Shown here piece by piece: positions 9,499 through 19,392 of a stretch of DNA of 64,000 bases; position 1 is the stretch's first letter; every line of letters begins with the position of its first letter. Under the pieces are notes generated by a model. It was given only the letters and a program-made list of their open reading frames with translations. It was not told the origin of the DNA and did no database searches. Position numbers and translations under genes: made by a program. Source of the stretch: Clostridium sp. K13. GTDB lineage: Bacteria; Bacillota; Clostridia; Clostridiales; Clostridiaceae. The stretch covers positions 60,119 to 124,118 of the forward strand of contig NZ_JAASHM010000007.1 of assembly GCF_019734195.1 (NCBI RefSeq). The letters run 5' to 3'.

Positions 9499-11079
9499 CT
9501 AATCTCTAAATTTTTTTCTATATTGCAACGGAGTAATTCCTTTTACTTGAACAAATTTACTTATAAAATAATCTGTATTATTATATCCAACATCTTCTGC
9601 AATCTTATAAATTTTTTCATTACTTCTCTTTAACATAAGCGATGCCTTTTCAATCCTATAATCATTTAAATGGTCTTTAAAAGATTTATTATAATTCTTT
9701 TTAAATAGCTGCCCCAAATATGCAGTATTTAAATAATATTTTTCACTAAGGTACTTTAAAGTTAGTGGCTTCATGTAATTTTCATTAACCTCTTTATCAA
9801 TTAAAGCTAATATACTATGCATTGAACTATTTCTTAAATCTCTTAAATATGTAGAAACCTCCACACAAAACCTTTTTAAATCACTAGCATTTCCAGTTGT
9901 TATAATCTTATTAAACAATTCAGCATTTATATATTCTAATACTTTATCTTTATTTGTACTTGAATTTAACTCCTTAATAATATTTATTAAATTACATAAT
10001 AAATAATCAATATATATCTTAATAATTTTCAAATTATTAGTATCTTTATTAAAAGCCCTATAAAACATATCAATATAATTTTCTATTTTAACTACATCGC
10101 CATCTTCTATTGACTTTATTAATTTGTTTATATTTTCATTAATTAAATTGTAATTTATACTTTTTTTGTTATCTATATCATCATAATAAAATATATTTTT
10201 TTTATTAGTATTATTCTGTAAAATCTTAATCATATATAAAGAGTTATATGATATACCAATTTCATTTAGTGTTTCTACTTTCTTTCCAATAAGTAATCTA
10301 CATTGGTATTCATTAGAGCTATTTAATCGCATCTTTAATTTTTCTATATACTGTTGTTCATTTAATCCTAACTCATCAGATAAGACACTACTAAATATTA
10401 ATCCAACTCCCTCAAGTTTATCTTCCTTTATAATGTCATAAATTATATTATAAAAATTATTATTGCCTAACCAATCCTTTAAATTATCATAAACCTTTCT
10501 TTTATCTTCTGTTCTGCATTTCTCACTATTTTCATTTGAATAAATTTCTATGTTAATATACCTTAGATAATTTTTATATTTAAGATAACATTGTATATAT
10601 TTTAAATCTTCATCATTATATTCATCACAAATTATCCTATTTAAATGTCTTTCATAAATCACTTTATTATTTTCTCTTTTTATATAATCCGATTCTCTTT
10701 CCTTTTCGTATTCATCTTTAAATGATATTAGTATATTAGTCAATTCTTCTCTTTCTATTGGCTTCAAAATATATTCTTTAACACCATACTTTATTGCTTT
10801 CTTTGCATATTCAAATTCATAATAACCACTAAGCATAATACATTTAATTTTTTTATTCCATTTTTGATAAATGTTTTTTACTAAATCTAATCCATCCATT
10901 TCAGGCATTTTTATATCACTAATTATTAAATCTACTTTATTTTTTTCTATAAACTTGATAGCTTCCTTGCCATTTGACGCTTCTCCTATTATGTTATATC
11001 CATAATAATTCCAATTAATTAATATTTTTAAACCTTGTCTAATAAATGGCTCATCATCAACTATTAAAACATTAATCAT
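9499..11079 (-). CDS. AraC-type response regulator (YesN-like) of the xylan locus
   Basis: The 526-residue protein has a receiver domain at residues 1-120, with acidic pocket DDE at 8-10, phospho-acceptor Asp55 in ISDIKMPEMDG and Lys near 107 in YILKPI. A long middle region follows. A C-terminal AraC/XylS double helix-turn-helix spans about 425-526, including YLNTAYLGQLFKKNYNKSFKDHL and AEDVGYNNTDYFISKFVQVKGITPLQYRKKF. This architecture is typical of YesN regulators that activate oligosaccharide ABC transporter operons. Its ATG directly abuts the stop of the histidine kinase gene, so the pair is co-translated. The xylan enzyme operons around it are the likely targets. Confidence 0.93.
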   Translation of the reverse strand: MINVLIVDDEPFIRQGLKILINWNYYGYNIIGEASNGKEAIKFIEKNKVDLIISDIKMPEMDGLDLVKNIYQKWNKKIKCIMLSGYYEFEYAKKAIKYGVKEYILKPIEREELTNILISFKDEYEKERESDYIKRENNKVIYERHLNRIICDEYNDEDLKYIQCYLKYKNYLRYINIEIYSNENSEKCRTEDKRKVYDNLKDWLGNNNFYNIIYDIIKEDKLEGVGLIFSSVLSDELGLNEQQYIEKLKMRLNSSNEYQCRLLIGKKVETLNEIGISYNSLYMIKILQNNTNKKNIFYYDDIDNKKSINYNLINENINKLIKSIEDGDVVKIENYIDMFYRAFNKDTNNLKIIKIYIDYLLCNLINIIKELNSSTNKDKVLEYINAELFNKIITTGNASDLKRFCVEVSTYLRDLRNSSMHSILALIDKEVNENYMKPLTLKYLSEKYYLNTAYLGQLFKKNYNKSFKDHLNDYRIEKASLMLKRSNEKIYKIAEDVGYNNTDYFISKFVQVKGITPLQYRKKFRD

Positions 11080-12834
11080 CTATAAACACCTCATATTCTC
11101 AATAACTCTTAATTTTATCTTTATTGTAGTACCGTAGTTTTGATTACTTTCAATGTTAAAATCCATTGTATTATTACTATACTTTTGTAATCTCATATAT
11201 GCGTTTAATACCCCTAGCCCTCTACCACCATTAATCAATTCAAAGTTACAATTATTTATTTTATGTTGTATTTCATTTAACTTTTCAACAGATATTCCTT
11301 TCCCATTATCAGCAATACATATATATAAATAATCATCCTCTATAATTATATCTATACCTACCTGCACATTGTATGTTACACCTTCCATTCCATGAATACA
11401 CGAATTTTCAACAAATGTTAATATAGATAACTTTGGAATTCTAATATTATTACATTCAGATGAAATTTTCATATTAAAATCTAATCTATCTCCAAATCTA
11501 TACTTTTGTATAGCTAAATAATTATTAACAAATCCTATTTCATCTGAAATCTTAATATTATCTTCACCCCAATTAATAGTTTGCCTTAATAGCTTGGCCA
11601 AATTTTCTATTATAAATGCAGTTTCCTCTTCCTCCTTAATTAGGCTTCTCATTCTAATACTTTCTAAAGTATTAAACATAAAATGTGGGTTTATTTGACT
11701 TTGAAGAGCTTTAAGCTCTGCTCTATTTTTAGCTAATTCTAATTCCTTTTGTTCAATATCTTTCTTTAAAATTACATCTATAAGCTCCTCAATTTTTGCT
11801 ACCATTAAATTGAAGTTATTCATTACAGATCCTATTTCATCTTTACCAACCTCAACACCTATAGTATCAAACTCGCCATTCTTAACCTTTTTTAAATGTA
11901 TAGTTAATAATGATAATCTATTAGTTATAGAATATGAAACTAATAAAATTACAATGGTTGGAATTACTAAATTTAAAATTAGTAAACAGATAATAATACC
12001 TTTAAATTTACTATTATTAAATATTCTATTGTAAATATCTTTTTCTGCAGTTACTACTATATTACATATTCCATTATAACCATATATTTCATACTCCTGT
12101 TGCAATAATATATCCTTTGGAATTATTTTGTCCAAAGTATTGCTATTATTGGTATTACTATTTAATTCATTATTTGAAAATAATATATATTTATCATTAC
12201 ATATATAAATATCTATTCCAAAATTACTATATTCAACAATTATATCTTGCAAAATAGAGTTATAGTTTATATCTATCTTTAGTATTTTTTCATTATCATT
12301 TGAAAAATAATCTAACTTTTTTATAAGTGAAATACTAATATTCCCATTCTTATCATAACTTGATGAAATATTAATATTTCTATCACTTTTTTTAAATTCT
12401 TTATACCACTCATTTTCTTTAATTTTTGAAGTTAATTTAACCATATCACTACTATTTAAAATAGTATCATTGTCAGTATATATGGTAATACTATATTCAT
12501 TTTGTGAATTATAGTAATACCTTAAAATATTATTATCTAACATATACATATACTGATCATAAAATTCTATTGGATTTTCATATTGTGTAGATATAAAGTT
12601 ATCTAAAACCTTCGATCTATATAATTGATTTGAAACCGATATCGAGTCTTGCATTACTCTATCTAAATTGTAAACAACTCTTTCAATAATTGTCTTCAAT
12701 TCAGCCTCTTGCTCTTTAATAATATTATTAGTTATATTAGTATATATAATATAATTACTTGTTAGCATAGGAATTAATACAGCAAAGAAAAAAATACTAA
12801 AAAGCTTAGTTTTTATACTATAGTTATTTATCAC
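11080..12834 (-). CDS. Sensor histidine kinase (YesM-like) of the xylan locus
   Basis: The 584-residue membrane kinase has TM helix 1 at about 11-31, an extracellular Cache-like sensor region to about 280, TM helix 2 near 282-305 and a HAMP segment. The His_kinase domain carries QINPHFMFNTL (phosphorylated His near residue 381), followed by an HATPase domain with N, G1 (ADNGKGIS) and G2 (GGRGLGVLN) boxes. Such kinases sense extracellular sugars, often through a solute-binding protein. It lies immediately downstream of the GH43 xylosidase and upstream of its response regulator. Xylo-oligosaccharide sensing is inferred from context. Confidence 0.93.
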   Translation of the reverse strand: MINNYSIKTKLFSIFFFAVLIPMLTSNYIIYTNITNNIIKEQEAELKTIIERVVYNLDRVMQDSISVSNQLYRSKVLDNFISTQYENPIEFYDQYMYMLDNNILRYYYNSQNEYSITIYTDNDTILNSSDMVKLTSKIKENEWYKEFKKSDRNINISSSYDKNGNISISLIKKLDYFSNDNEKILKIDINYNSILQDIIVEYSNFGIDIYICNDKYILFSNNELNSNTNNSNTLDKIIPKDILLQQEYEIYGYNGICNIVVTAEKDIYNRIFNNSKFKGIIICLLILNLVIPTIVILLVSYSITNRLSLLTIHLKKVKNGEFDTIGVEVGKDEIGSVMNNFNLMVAKIEELIDVILKKDIEQKELELAKNRAELKALQSQINPHFMFNTLESIRMRSLIKEEEETAFIIENLAKLLRQTINWGEDNIKISDEIGFVNNYLAIQKYRFGDRLDFNMKISSECNNIRIPKLSILTFVENSCIHGMEGVTYNVQVGIDIIIEDDYLYICIADNGKGISVEKLNEIQHKINNCNFELINGGRGLGVLNAYMRLQKYSNNTMDFNIESNQNYGTTIKIKLRVIENMRCL

Positions 12835-12875
12835 ATAAATTCCCCTTTTATAAAATACATATATATCTTCTATAT

Positions 12876-12913
12876 ATTCTTGATATATATGTATATTCTT
12901 GATATATATGTAT
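12876..12913. repeat. Two tandem 19-base AT-rich repeats
   Basis: The unit ATTCTTGATATATATGTAT occurs twice head to tail between the GH43 gene and the histidine kinase start. Each unit is itself partly self-complementary. No function is evident. Confidence 0.6.
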
Positions 12914-12917
12914 ATTA

Positions 12918-14462
12918 TTACATATTTCTATATTCAAAGTAAAGGAAATCTGAGTAATTTTCACCTTTTATATTTTTAGTATATGCAAATAATCCTATAG
13001 TACATCCAACAAATCCACCAGCAATATCTGTACTTAAAGTTGTAGCATTTACATTACTAATTAATTCTTTATAATTCTCTCCATCTATTGAATAATAAAA
13101 TGCTAAATTTTGACAATTTCCAACTATTTTTAATCTTAATAAATTTGCTTCAACCTCAGCATCAGCAACAATAGTATCTAAGCCATTAATTGTATTTATC
13201 AACCTTATTTTTAAAATTTCTGATTCCTTTGTATAAATAAACCTCATATTATGTTTGTTATCTTGAACAATTGCTAGCCCTGCACTATCACCATCATCTA
13301 TTGGTAAAAATTCCATAGATGTTGCTGCTAAAAAATTGTAATCTTCTTGTCTAACACATACATATGCCGGATTATCTAATTCATCTAACCCTATATTTTT
13401 TAAATATAATCTCAAATATCCAGGTCTCTTTGTTAGTGAATATAATTCATCACTAGGATTTCTCAAAACTAAAAATTTATCACTTAACTTATTACTATCA
13501 AAATGATAACATGTTTCCTTTGCCTCAACTTTATATTCCTTCATACCTAAGTCATCATAATCTGATAGCATACCTTTTCCTTCATTAACAATAGGCCAAT
13601 CATTCTCCCACTTAACCTTTGCAATAAACGTTTCTCTACCAATATTACAATAACCTTCACAATATCTACTACCCAACATAACTATAAACCACTTATCATC
13701 CCTGGTTCTAACTAAATCACCATGTCCAACATTCTTTACTTTATAATCTCTTCCTAAATGCCTATGGGTAAGTATTGGATTACATGGATTTCCTTCATAT
13801 TCTCCAAATATATTTTTACTTCTTGCTATGGATATAGAATGCTCATTTGCTGTTCCACCTTCTGCAATCATTAAGTAATAATAATCATTTCTTTTATAAA
13901 TGTGTGGTCCCTCTGGCCATATTACTCCATTTAGTGCACCTTTCCACAGTCTTCTACTATTTCCTATTAACTTATAACTTTCTAAATCAATTTCTTGTAG
14001 CCAAATCTCCCAATCACCATTGTATTTACAACCATCACTATTAGGCCTTGTTCCTACATAATATGCTTTTCCATCATCATCAAAAAACAAACTCGGATCT
14101 ATTCCCTCAGCACCTTCAATATAATATGGATCTGACCATGGTCCTTCTGGCACATTAGCTGTAACAATAAATGTTCCTCCTCTTGATATATTAGTTGTTA
14201 TAACATAATACTTTCCATTATTATATCTAATTGTTGGTGCAAAAATCCCCTCTGAATGTTTTGTATTAGTTAAATTGAGTTGTGATTCTCTTGTCAGTAC
14301 ATTTCCTATCTGACTCCAATTAATTAAGTCCTTACTTTTAAATATAGGTACTCCTGGAAAATAAGAAAATGTTGAATTAACCAAATAATAATTATCATCT
14401 ACCGTACATATAGATGGATCTGGATAAAAACCTTTTAAAATTGGATTAACTAGTTTAGTCAT
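12918..14462 (-). CDS. GH43 beta-xylosidase (subfamily 11-like)
   Basis: The 514-residue enzyme has an N-terminal five-bladed beta-propeller carrying the GH43 triad: general base Asp15 in KGFYPDPSI, the pKa-modulating Asp in GIDPSLFFDDDG and the general acid Glu in VIWPEGPHIYK. A C-terminal beta-sandwich (from about residue 320) is typical of xylosidases such as those of subfamily 11. No signal peptide is present, so it works in the cytoplasm on imported xylo-oligosaccharides, releasing xylose for XylA/XylB. It starts at ATG after AAGGAG. Some members also have arabinofuranosidase activity. Confidence 0.92.
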   Translation of the reverse strand: MTKLVNPILKGFYPDPSICTVDDNYYLVNSTFSYFPGVPIFKSKDLINWSQIGNVLTRESQLNLTNTKHSEGIFAPTIRYNNGKYYVITTNISRGGTFIVTANVPEGPWSDPYYIEGAEGIDPSLFFDDDGKAYYVGTRPNSDGCKYNGDWEIWLQEIDLESYKLIGNSRRLWKGALNGVIWPEGPHIYKRNDYYYLMIAEGGTANEHSISIARSKNIFGEYEGNPCNPILTHRHLGRDYKVKNVGHGDLVRTRDDKWFIVMLGSRYCEGYCNIGRETFIAKVKWENDWPIVNEGKGMLSDYDDLGMKEYKVEAKETCYHFDSNKLSDKFLVLRNPSDELYSLTKRPGYLRLYLKNIGLDELDNPAYVCVRQEDYNFLAATSMEFLPIDDGDSAGLAIVQDNKHNMRFIYTKESEILKIRLINTINGLDTIVADAEVEANLLRLKIVGNCQNLAFYYSIDGENYKELISNVNATTLSTDIAGGFVGCTIGLFAYTKNIKGENYSDFLYFEYRNM

Positions 14463-14518
14463 ATTTATTTCTCCTTAAATAATTATTAATTCATATAACT
14501 TTATCTTTACAAACTACT

Positions 14519-14555
14519 TAAGATAAGCCAATATTTTTTATACTGACTTATCTTA
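14519..14555 (-). other. Intercistronic hairpin between GH8 and GH43 genes
   Basis: Sixteen-base arms at 14519-14534 and 14540-14555 pair with two mismatches that can form wobble pairs. No U tract follows on the minus strand. It may be an mRNA end-stabilising or processing structure, not a terminator. Confidence 0.5.
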
Positions 14556-14561
14556 CATACT

Positions 14562-15683
14562 CTACCACACTCTGTAATTACCGCTTAATGCTAGTAGAGC
14601 AAATATATAAAGACAATTATCATAGTATCTTCTTGTCCCTGTTCTTAAAGATGTATTCCAAAACTTTTCAATACACGCTTTAGAATATTTCCCATTATTA
14701 ACTATCGATCCCATTGCATTAGTTGCTATAATAGCTATAGGATGAAGGGCTTTTTCATTTATTATAGTTCCATCTATTTCATATATTAAATCATCTTTTC
14801 CCTTAACTGTCTCATTGAAAAATACTTGTATTTTATTTATACATTCACATTCCCAAGGTTCTTTTTCAAACCAATAATAATCTAATGCTAAATTTCCAAT
14901 AACTCTGTATGAATCACTATAGTATCTTTGACGATTATCCTTACAGTAAGGTTCACCATTATAATACGAATATTCTGGAGCTAAACCAGTAACATGATTG
15001 CAAGCCATCTTCAAATATTCTCTGCTATTATTGGCTGCCTCTCTCCAAAACTCTCTATCATCTTCATTAGCCCAAAGTGCAAACAATTCATAAAAATGTG
15101 GCAAATGATATGATGGATCTGTAATCTCTAAATTAGGTACAAACTTTATAAGCTTATTTTCTGGATTCCACATTGGTTTTCCTTCACCATCTTCACCTTT
15201 ATGAATACATTCATGTAATATATCTTTTGCTTCTTTGGAATAGTTAAAAATTCCTTCTCCATCTCCCCATCTATGTGATGCAAAAAATAATGCTAAAGCA
15301 AAATATTCTTCCCCATCTGGAGCTGGTCCATCTGAATTTTTAACTCCATCTGTTGATACAGACCAAGCAAAATACCCCTTATTTATACCACTTTCCATCC
15401 ACATATACTTTTTAGCCCATTTCCATAATTTATTAAACTCTTGTTTCATATCTCTTTGTACACACATCATCATTGCATATGACATACCTTCTGTCCTAAC
15501 ATCATTATTACCTGTATCAACAAAATATGCCATATCATTACCACATTCATGATATAACCTTTCACAATCTGTTCCATAAAATATAGTATTATATACATCA
15601 TCTAGTCTATTTTCTATTTCTTCAATTGAATATCCGTATTCATTAAGTATGTTTCTATATTTTTTGTCCTCATATTTCCTCAT
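14562..15683 (-). CDS. GH8 reducing-end xylose-releasing exo-oligoxylanase
   Basis: This cytoplasmic GH8 enzyme of about 373 residues has no signal peptide and is close in length to Rex of Bacillus halodurans. The general acid Glu lies in VRTEGMSYAMM, the general base Asp region is YYSDSYRVIGN, and aromatic subsite residues (WAWSVS-type FAWSVS, DGPAPDGEEYFA) are conserved. Rex enzymes remove one xylose from the reducing end of xylo-oligosaccharides. That complements the non-reducing-end GH43 xylosidase downstream. The ATG at 15681-15683 overlaps the permease TGA by one base, giving translational coupling. A GTG one codon earlier is a less likely start. Confidence 0.9.
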   Translation of the reverse strand: MRKYEDKKYRNILNEYGYSIEEIENRLDDVYNTIFYGTDCERLYHECGNDMAYFVDTGNNDVRTEGMSYAMMMCVQRDMKQEFNKLWKWAKKYMWMESGINKGYFAWSVSTDGVKNSDGPAPDGEEYFALALFFASHRWGDGEGIFNYSKEAKDILHECIHKGEDGEGKPMWNPENKLIKFVPNLEITDPSYHLPHFYELFALWANEDDREFWREAANNSREYLKMACNHVTGLAPEYSYYNGEPYCKDNRQRYYSDSYRVIGNLALDYYWFEKEPWECECINKIQVFFNETVKGKDDLIYEIDGTIINEKALHPIAIIATNAMGSIVNNGKYSKACIEKFWNTSLRTGTRRYYDNCLYIFALLALSGNYRVW

Positions 15684-16585
15684 CACTCTTTAACTCCTCC
15701 AATAGTAAGTCCAGATACAAAGTATCTTTGTAAGAATGGATATAAACATATAATAGGTACTGCAGTTACAATAGTTATAGCTGCACGAATAGATGTTGGC
15801 GTTACAATACTACCTGCATTTTTCATGACTTCTGCGCTTGCACCTTGTGTAGTAGTTGATGATAATAATTTCATAAGTTCATATTGCAATGTTGTTAATG
15901 AATTATCTGCTGAACAATAAAGCATAGAATCAAACCAAGAGTTCCATTGTCCAACAGCAACAAATAATGCAACTGTTGCAAGTACTGGTTTACAAAGTGG
16001 AAGAATTATTTGAATAAATATTCTAAAATCTCCAGCCCCATCGATCTTTGCAGATTCAATAAGACTATATGGTATACCATTAATAAATGTTCGTATTACT
16101 ATCATGTTAAAAGCGCTAATTAATCCAGGTATAATATAAACCCAAAAATTATTTAAAAGGTGTAATTCCTTTATTAAAATATATGTTGGAATCATTCCAC
16201 CACTTACATACATTGTTAACACATAAATAAATGATAATTGCTTCTTATACATAAATTCTTTTCTACTTAAAACATAAGCTAACATCGCTGTTAAAAATAC
16301 TGATAATACTGTGCCTATTAATGTTCTAGCTACAGATATAAACGCTGCTTGTCCTAAATTTTGATTTGCAAAAACAGTTTTATAATTTTGAAGAGTAAAT
16401 ATTCTTGGCCATAAATGTATTCCCCCCCTTACTGAATCAATACCATCATTAAAAGATACTGCCAAAGTATTTATAATCGGATATAAAGTAATAATAACAA
16501 ATATAATTAGAAAAATTGCTATAATTGTATCAAATACTATATCTTTAGTGCTTCTTTTACGTCTTCTAATTTCCATTTTAACCAT
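15683..16585 (-). CDS. Oligosaccharide ABC permease, LplC/YtcP type
   Basis: The 300-residue MetI-like permease has six predicted membrane helices and the cytoplasmic coupling motif ESAKIDGAGDFRIFIQIILP (EAA loop). Its C-terminus (FVSGLTIGGVKE) is typical of the LplC/CUT1 subfamily. It pairs with the upstream permease to form the membrane channel for xylo-oligosaccharides. No ATPase gene is in the locus, as is usual for CUT1 systems that share an MsmK-like ATPase encoded elsewhere. It is 9 bases downstream of the other permease gene. Confidence 0.93.
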   Translation of the reverse strand: MVKMEIRRRKRSTKDIVFDTIIAIFLIIFVIITLYPIINTLAVSFNDGIDSVRGGIHLWPRIFTLQNYKTVFANQNLGQAAFISVARTLIGTVLSVFLTAMLAYVLSRKEFMYKKQLSFIYVLTMYVSGGMIPTYILIKELHLLNNFWVYIIPGLISAFNMIVIRTFINGIPYSLIESAKIDGAGDFRIFIQIILPLCKPVLATVALFVAVGQWNSWFDSMLYCSADNSLTTLQYELMKLLSSTTTQGASAEVMKNAGSIVTPTSIRAAITIVTAVPIICLYPFLQRYFVSGLTIGGVKE

Positions 16586-16594
16586 CTCCTTATG

Positions 16595-17572
16595 CTAGAA
16601 TAAACTTTCTTGACCAGCTGATTTTGCAGCTTTATTTGCAATAAAAATTAATATAATGCTAATTACACTCTTAAATATTCCTGCCGCAGTAGCTAGAGAA
16701 TAGTTATTCAATCCAATACCATATTTTAATACAAAAATATCTATTGTTTGAGAAACATCTTGAATTAAACCATTACCTAATAAATACTGTATTTCAAAAC
16801 CAGCATTTAAAATATTACCTATATTTATAATTAGTAAGATAAATATTGTAGGCTTTATACCTGGTAAAGTTACGTGCCATATCTTTTGTAATCTGCCTGC
16901 TCCATCAATTTCTGCTGCTTCATATAAGTCTGGATTAATAGATGTCATTGCTGCCAAATAAATAATACTTCCCCATCCTACTTCTTTCCAAACATTAGTT
17001 GCACCTACAATTCCCCAAAAATATTTTGGATCTGCAAAAAAGTTTATAGGATTGTCTACTAAATTCATATTTTGCAATATTTCATTTACAACTCCTGTAG
17101 ATGGTGATAAAACTTCAGCAACAATTCCTGTTACTACTATCCAAGATAAGAAGTGTGGTAAGTATGATACTGTTTGTACAAACTTTTTTGCATGTCTATT
17201 CCTTACCTCATTAAGTATTAATGCTAATCCAATAGAGCAAATAAAACCAAGTGATAAATTTATTAAGCTCATAGCTAAAGTATTTCTAAGTACCTTCAAA
17301 AACACATCGTCTGAAAATAAAAATTTAAATTGATCAAGTCCAACCCATATTTGTTCAAATATACTCTTACCTGGTTTGTAATTTTGAAATGCCATTACCC
17401 ATCCTGCAAGAGGCGCATAACAAAATATAGCTACATAAATAATAAAAGGAATAGCCATCAGAATAAGTGTTTTTTGTCTTTTCATTATTTCCCATGTACC
17501 TTTTTTATTTGTATTTACATCTATTTTTTTCTCTACATTACTTATTTTTTTAGTTTTGAATTTAATCTCCAT
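16595..17572 (-). CDS. Oligosaccharide ABC permease, LplB type
   Basis: The 325-residue MetI-like permease has six membrane helices after a roughly 30-residue charged N-terminal tail. Its EAA loop is LYEAAEIDGAGRLQKIWHVTLPG. The conserved SYLPHFLSWIVV and QNYKPGKSIF segments are LplB hallmarks. It is the first permease gene of the operon and is separated from the binding protein by the tandem hairpins at 17582-17646. The AGGAG ribosome-binding site lies at the foot of one of those palindromes. Confidence 0.93.
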   Translation of the reverse strand: MEIKFKTKKISNVEKKIDVNTNKKGTWEIMKRQKTLILMAIPFIIYVAIFCYAPLAGWVMAFQNYKPGKSIFEQIWVGLDQFKFLFSDDVFLKVLRNTLAMSLINLSLGFICSIGLALILNEVRNRHAKKFVQTVSYLPHFLSWIVVTGIVAEVLSPSTGVVNEILQNMNLVDNPINFFADPKYFWGIVGATNVWKEVGWGSIIYLAAMTSINPDLYEAAEIDGAGRLQKIWHVTLPGIKPTIFILLIINIGNILNAGFEIQYLLGNGLIQDVSQTIDIFVLKYGIGLNNYSLATAAGIFKSVISIILIFIANKAAKSAGQESLF

Positions 17573-17581
17573 ACTAATACT

Positions 17582-17646
17582 CCTATATTCAAATATAGGG
17601 TATCTTTCGATACCCTATATTTGAATATAGGGTATCTTTCGATACC
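17582..17646 (-). repeat. Tandem GAAA-loop hairpins between binding-protein and permease genes
   Basis: Two 32-base units (17582-17613 and 17614-17645) lie head to tail and differ only at the centre of a palindrome (TCA versus TGA). On the mRNA strand each gives a GGGTATC-GAAA-GATACC hairpin closed by a GNRA tetraloop. The first extends to a 16-bp perfect stem (17589-17624). The palindromes CCTATATTCAAATATAGG (17582-17599) and CCTATATTTGAATATAGG (17614-17631) can form competing stems, and the first includes the AGG of the permease ribosome-binding site. Confidence 0.85.
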
Positions 17647-17656
17647 ATTTATTATT

Positions 17657-19339
17657 TTAATTTTCGAATTCTTCTACTCTTCTCTTAACTTCATCTGTTA
17701 AAGCTTTTTCATACGCTTCTATATTAGCCTTTGTAGTTAATTCATTCATATACTTATCCCAAGAAGCTTCAAATTCACCATCTTTAGCCATAATAACTTT
17801 AGGTAACCATTGTCTTTTTATATCATCCATTTTTTGCATTGCTATTCCAGCCTCTGAATCTGCAGATAAAAGGTTAGTGAATGAATATATTGGATACCAT
17901 GGTCCTACATCTTCAAATGTTTCTCCTAAAAAATCTGGGAATTTTTCATATCCATATGCATCTAATATTTTCTTATCTATATCACTTAAAGTTGCATAAT
18001 ACTCTTTTGGTTGATCTCCAGGTTCAATAGCATTAATATTATCTTTTAATGTTCCTGTAAAATGCGGTAAATATGCATAATCACACATATTTTTAAGTTT
18101 CCATTCTTCATTCTTTGGATTGGCTCTTTGTTCTTCAGTTCTGTAGAATACTCCATCTTCTCCTACTTCGTAGTCAACACCTTCTTCTCCCCAAGATCTT
18201 AATTTAATAATTTCTTCATCTAATAAATCATTTAAAAATTGTAATGCTCCATCAACATCTTTACAACTTACAGAAACTCCAATACCATTTGAAACATTTA
18301 ATGCTGTTACTGCTCTATATTTAGGTTGTACACTTTCATCAACAACTAAACCTAACGGAACCCAAGTTCTTTCATCTAATCCTTGTTGTATTAATGCTGT
18401 TTCAGCTGATTGGAACTGCCAGTGTTGGTCTACCATACCAAGTACTGTTCCAGTTGAAAGCTTTGCTATATATTGATCATATGAATTAGTAAACGATTCC
18501 GGATCTAATATACCTTTATTATACATTTCATTTAATTTCTTATAATATTCCTTAGCTTCTGGAATAGTATTATAATTTTTTGCTTCTAACGTTTCTGGAT
18601 CTACTATTGCAGAACCATCATTAGGATATCCAGCTATGAATTGTGGTGGATTTTCTAGACAGAAATATCTCCAGTCATGTGTTAATATTTCAAAACCTAT
18701 AGTTGGATTGCCGTTTATAGTTGGATTTGCTTCTTTATATCTTTCAATCAAATCAAAATATTGATCTAAAGTTTTTATTTCAGGATAATTATCCCATTCT
18801 AATACTGCCTTTTGTATCCAAAATGCCTCATCATTAAAATTAGTTGCTGTATCTTCACCTTGTCTTACTCCAAATTGCGGTATTATATAAATATGACCAT
18901 CTTCAGATCTAACTTTATCCCATTCTTTTTCACTTAAATAATTCTTAAGATTAGGATATTTATCTAAATGTTCATCTAAAGGTATTAATGCACCAGCATC
19001 AATAAGATTTTGTGTTGCATCTCCACCATCTATAAAATCTGGATATTCCCCTCCTGCTATCATAACTCCAATTCTTTCTTGAGATGTTTGTCCTGTTAAC
19101 CATTGTTCATCTACTTTTGCACCTATCTTTTCTGCAATTACATTTTTAATCCTATTATCATCTGGTAATTCCTTTCCTGGTACTGCATAAAAAGCTGTAT
19201 ATGTTTTTATGCCATCTTCATTCACTTGTTCTGTTCCTACATTTTCATTTGCTTTTGAACCGCCACCACAGCCAGTTAAAACTGACATAGACATTATTCC
19301 AGCAATAATAGTCGATATCACTACTTTTGATTTTCTCAT
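17657..19339 (-). CDS. Xylo-oligosaccharide-binding lipoprotein (LplA-like)
   Basis: The 560-residue extracellular solute-binding protein of an ABC importer has a lipoprotein signal peptide with lipobox LTGC (Cys24), a glycine-rich tether, and a type 1 binding-protein body starting YTAFYAVPGKELPDDNRIK. Length is typical for the large LplA/YtcQ group. It is the first gene after the promoter at 19393-19421 and heads the import operon. Substrate is inferred from the GH8/GH43/GH10 neighbours. A paralogue lies directly upstream (19562-21217). Confidence 0.92.
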   Translation of the reverse strand: MRKSKVVISTIIAGIMSMSVLTGCGGGSKANENVGTEQVNEDGIKTYTAFYAVPGKELPDDNRIKNVIAEKIGAKVDEQWLTGQTSQERIGVMIAGGEYPDFIDGGDATQNLIDAGALIPLDEHLDKYPNLKNYLSEKEWDKVRSEDGHIYIIPQFGVRQGEDTATNFNDEAFWIQKAVLEWDNYPEIKTLDQYFDLIERYKEANPTINGNPTIGFEILTHDWRYFCLENPPQFIAGYPNDGSAIVDPETLEAKNYNTIPEAKEYYKKLNEMYNKGILDPESFTNSYDQYIAKLSTGTVLGMVDQHWQFQSAETALIQQGLDERTWVPLGLVVDESVQPKYRAVTALNVSNGIGVSVSCKDVDGALQFLNDLLDEEIIKLRSWGEEGVDYEVGEDGVFYRTEEQRANPKNEEWKLKNMCDYAYLPHFTGTLKDNINAIEPGDQPKEYYATLSDIDKKILDAYGYEKFPDFLGETFEDVGPWYPIYSFTNLLSADSEAGIAMQKMDDIKRQWLPKVIMAKDGEFEASWDKYMNELTTKANIEAYEKALTDEVKRRVEEFEN

Positions 19340-19392
19340 TTTCTCTCCCCCATTCTCCTCTTATATGGTTTTAATAACCAACCATTGATTAA

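Noticed and set aside
12876..12913. CRISPR-like or plasmid iteron array
   Set aside because: Only two 19-base copies are present, with no spacers, cas genes or replication gene.
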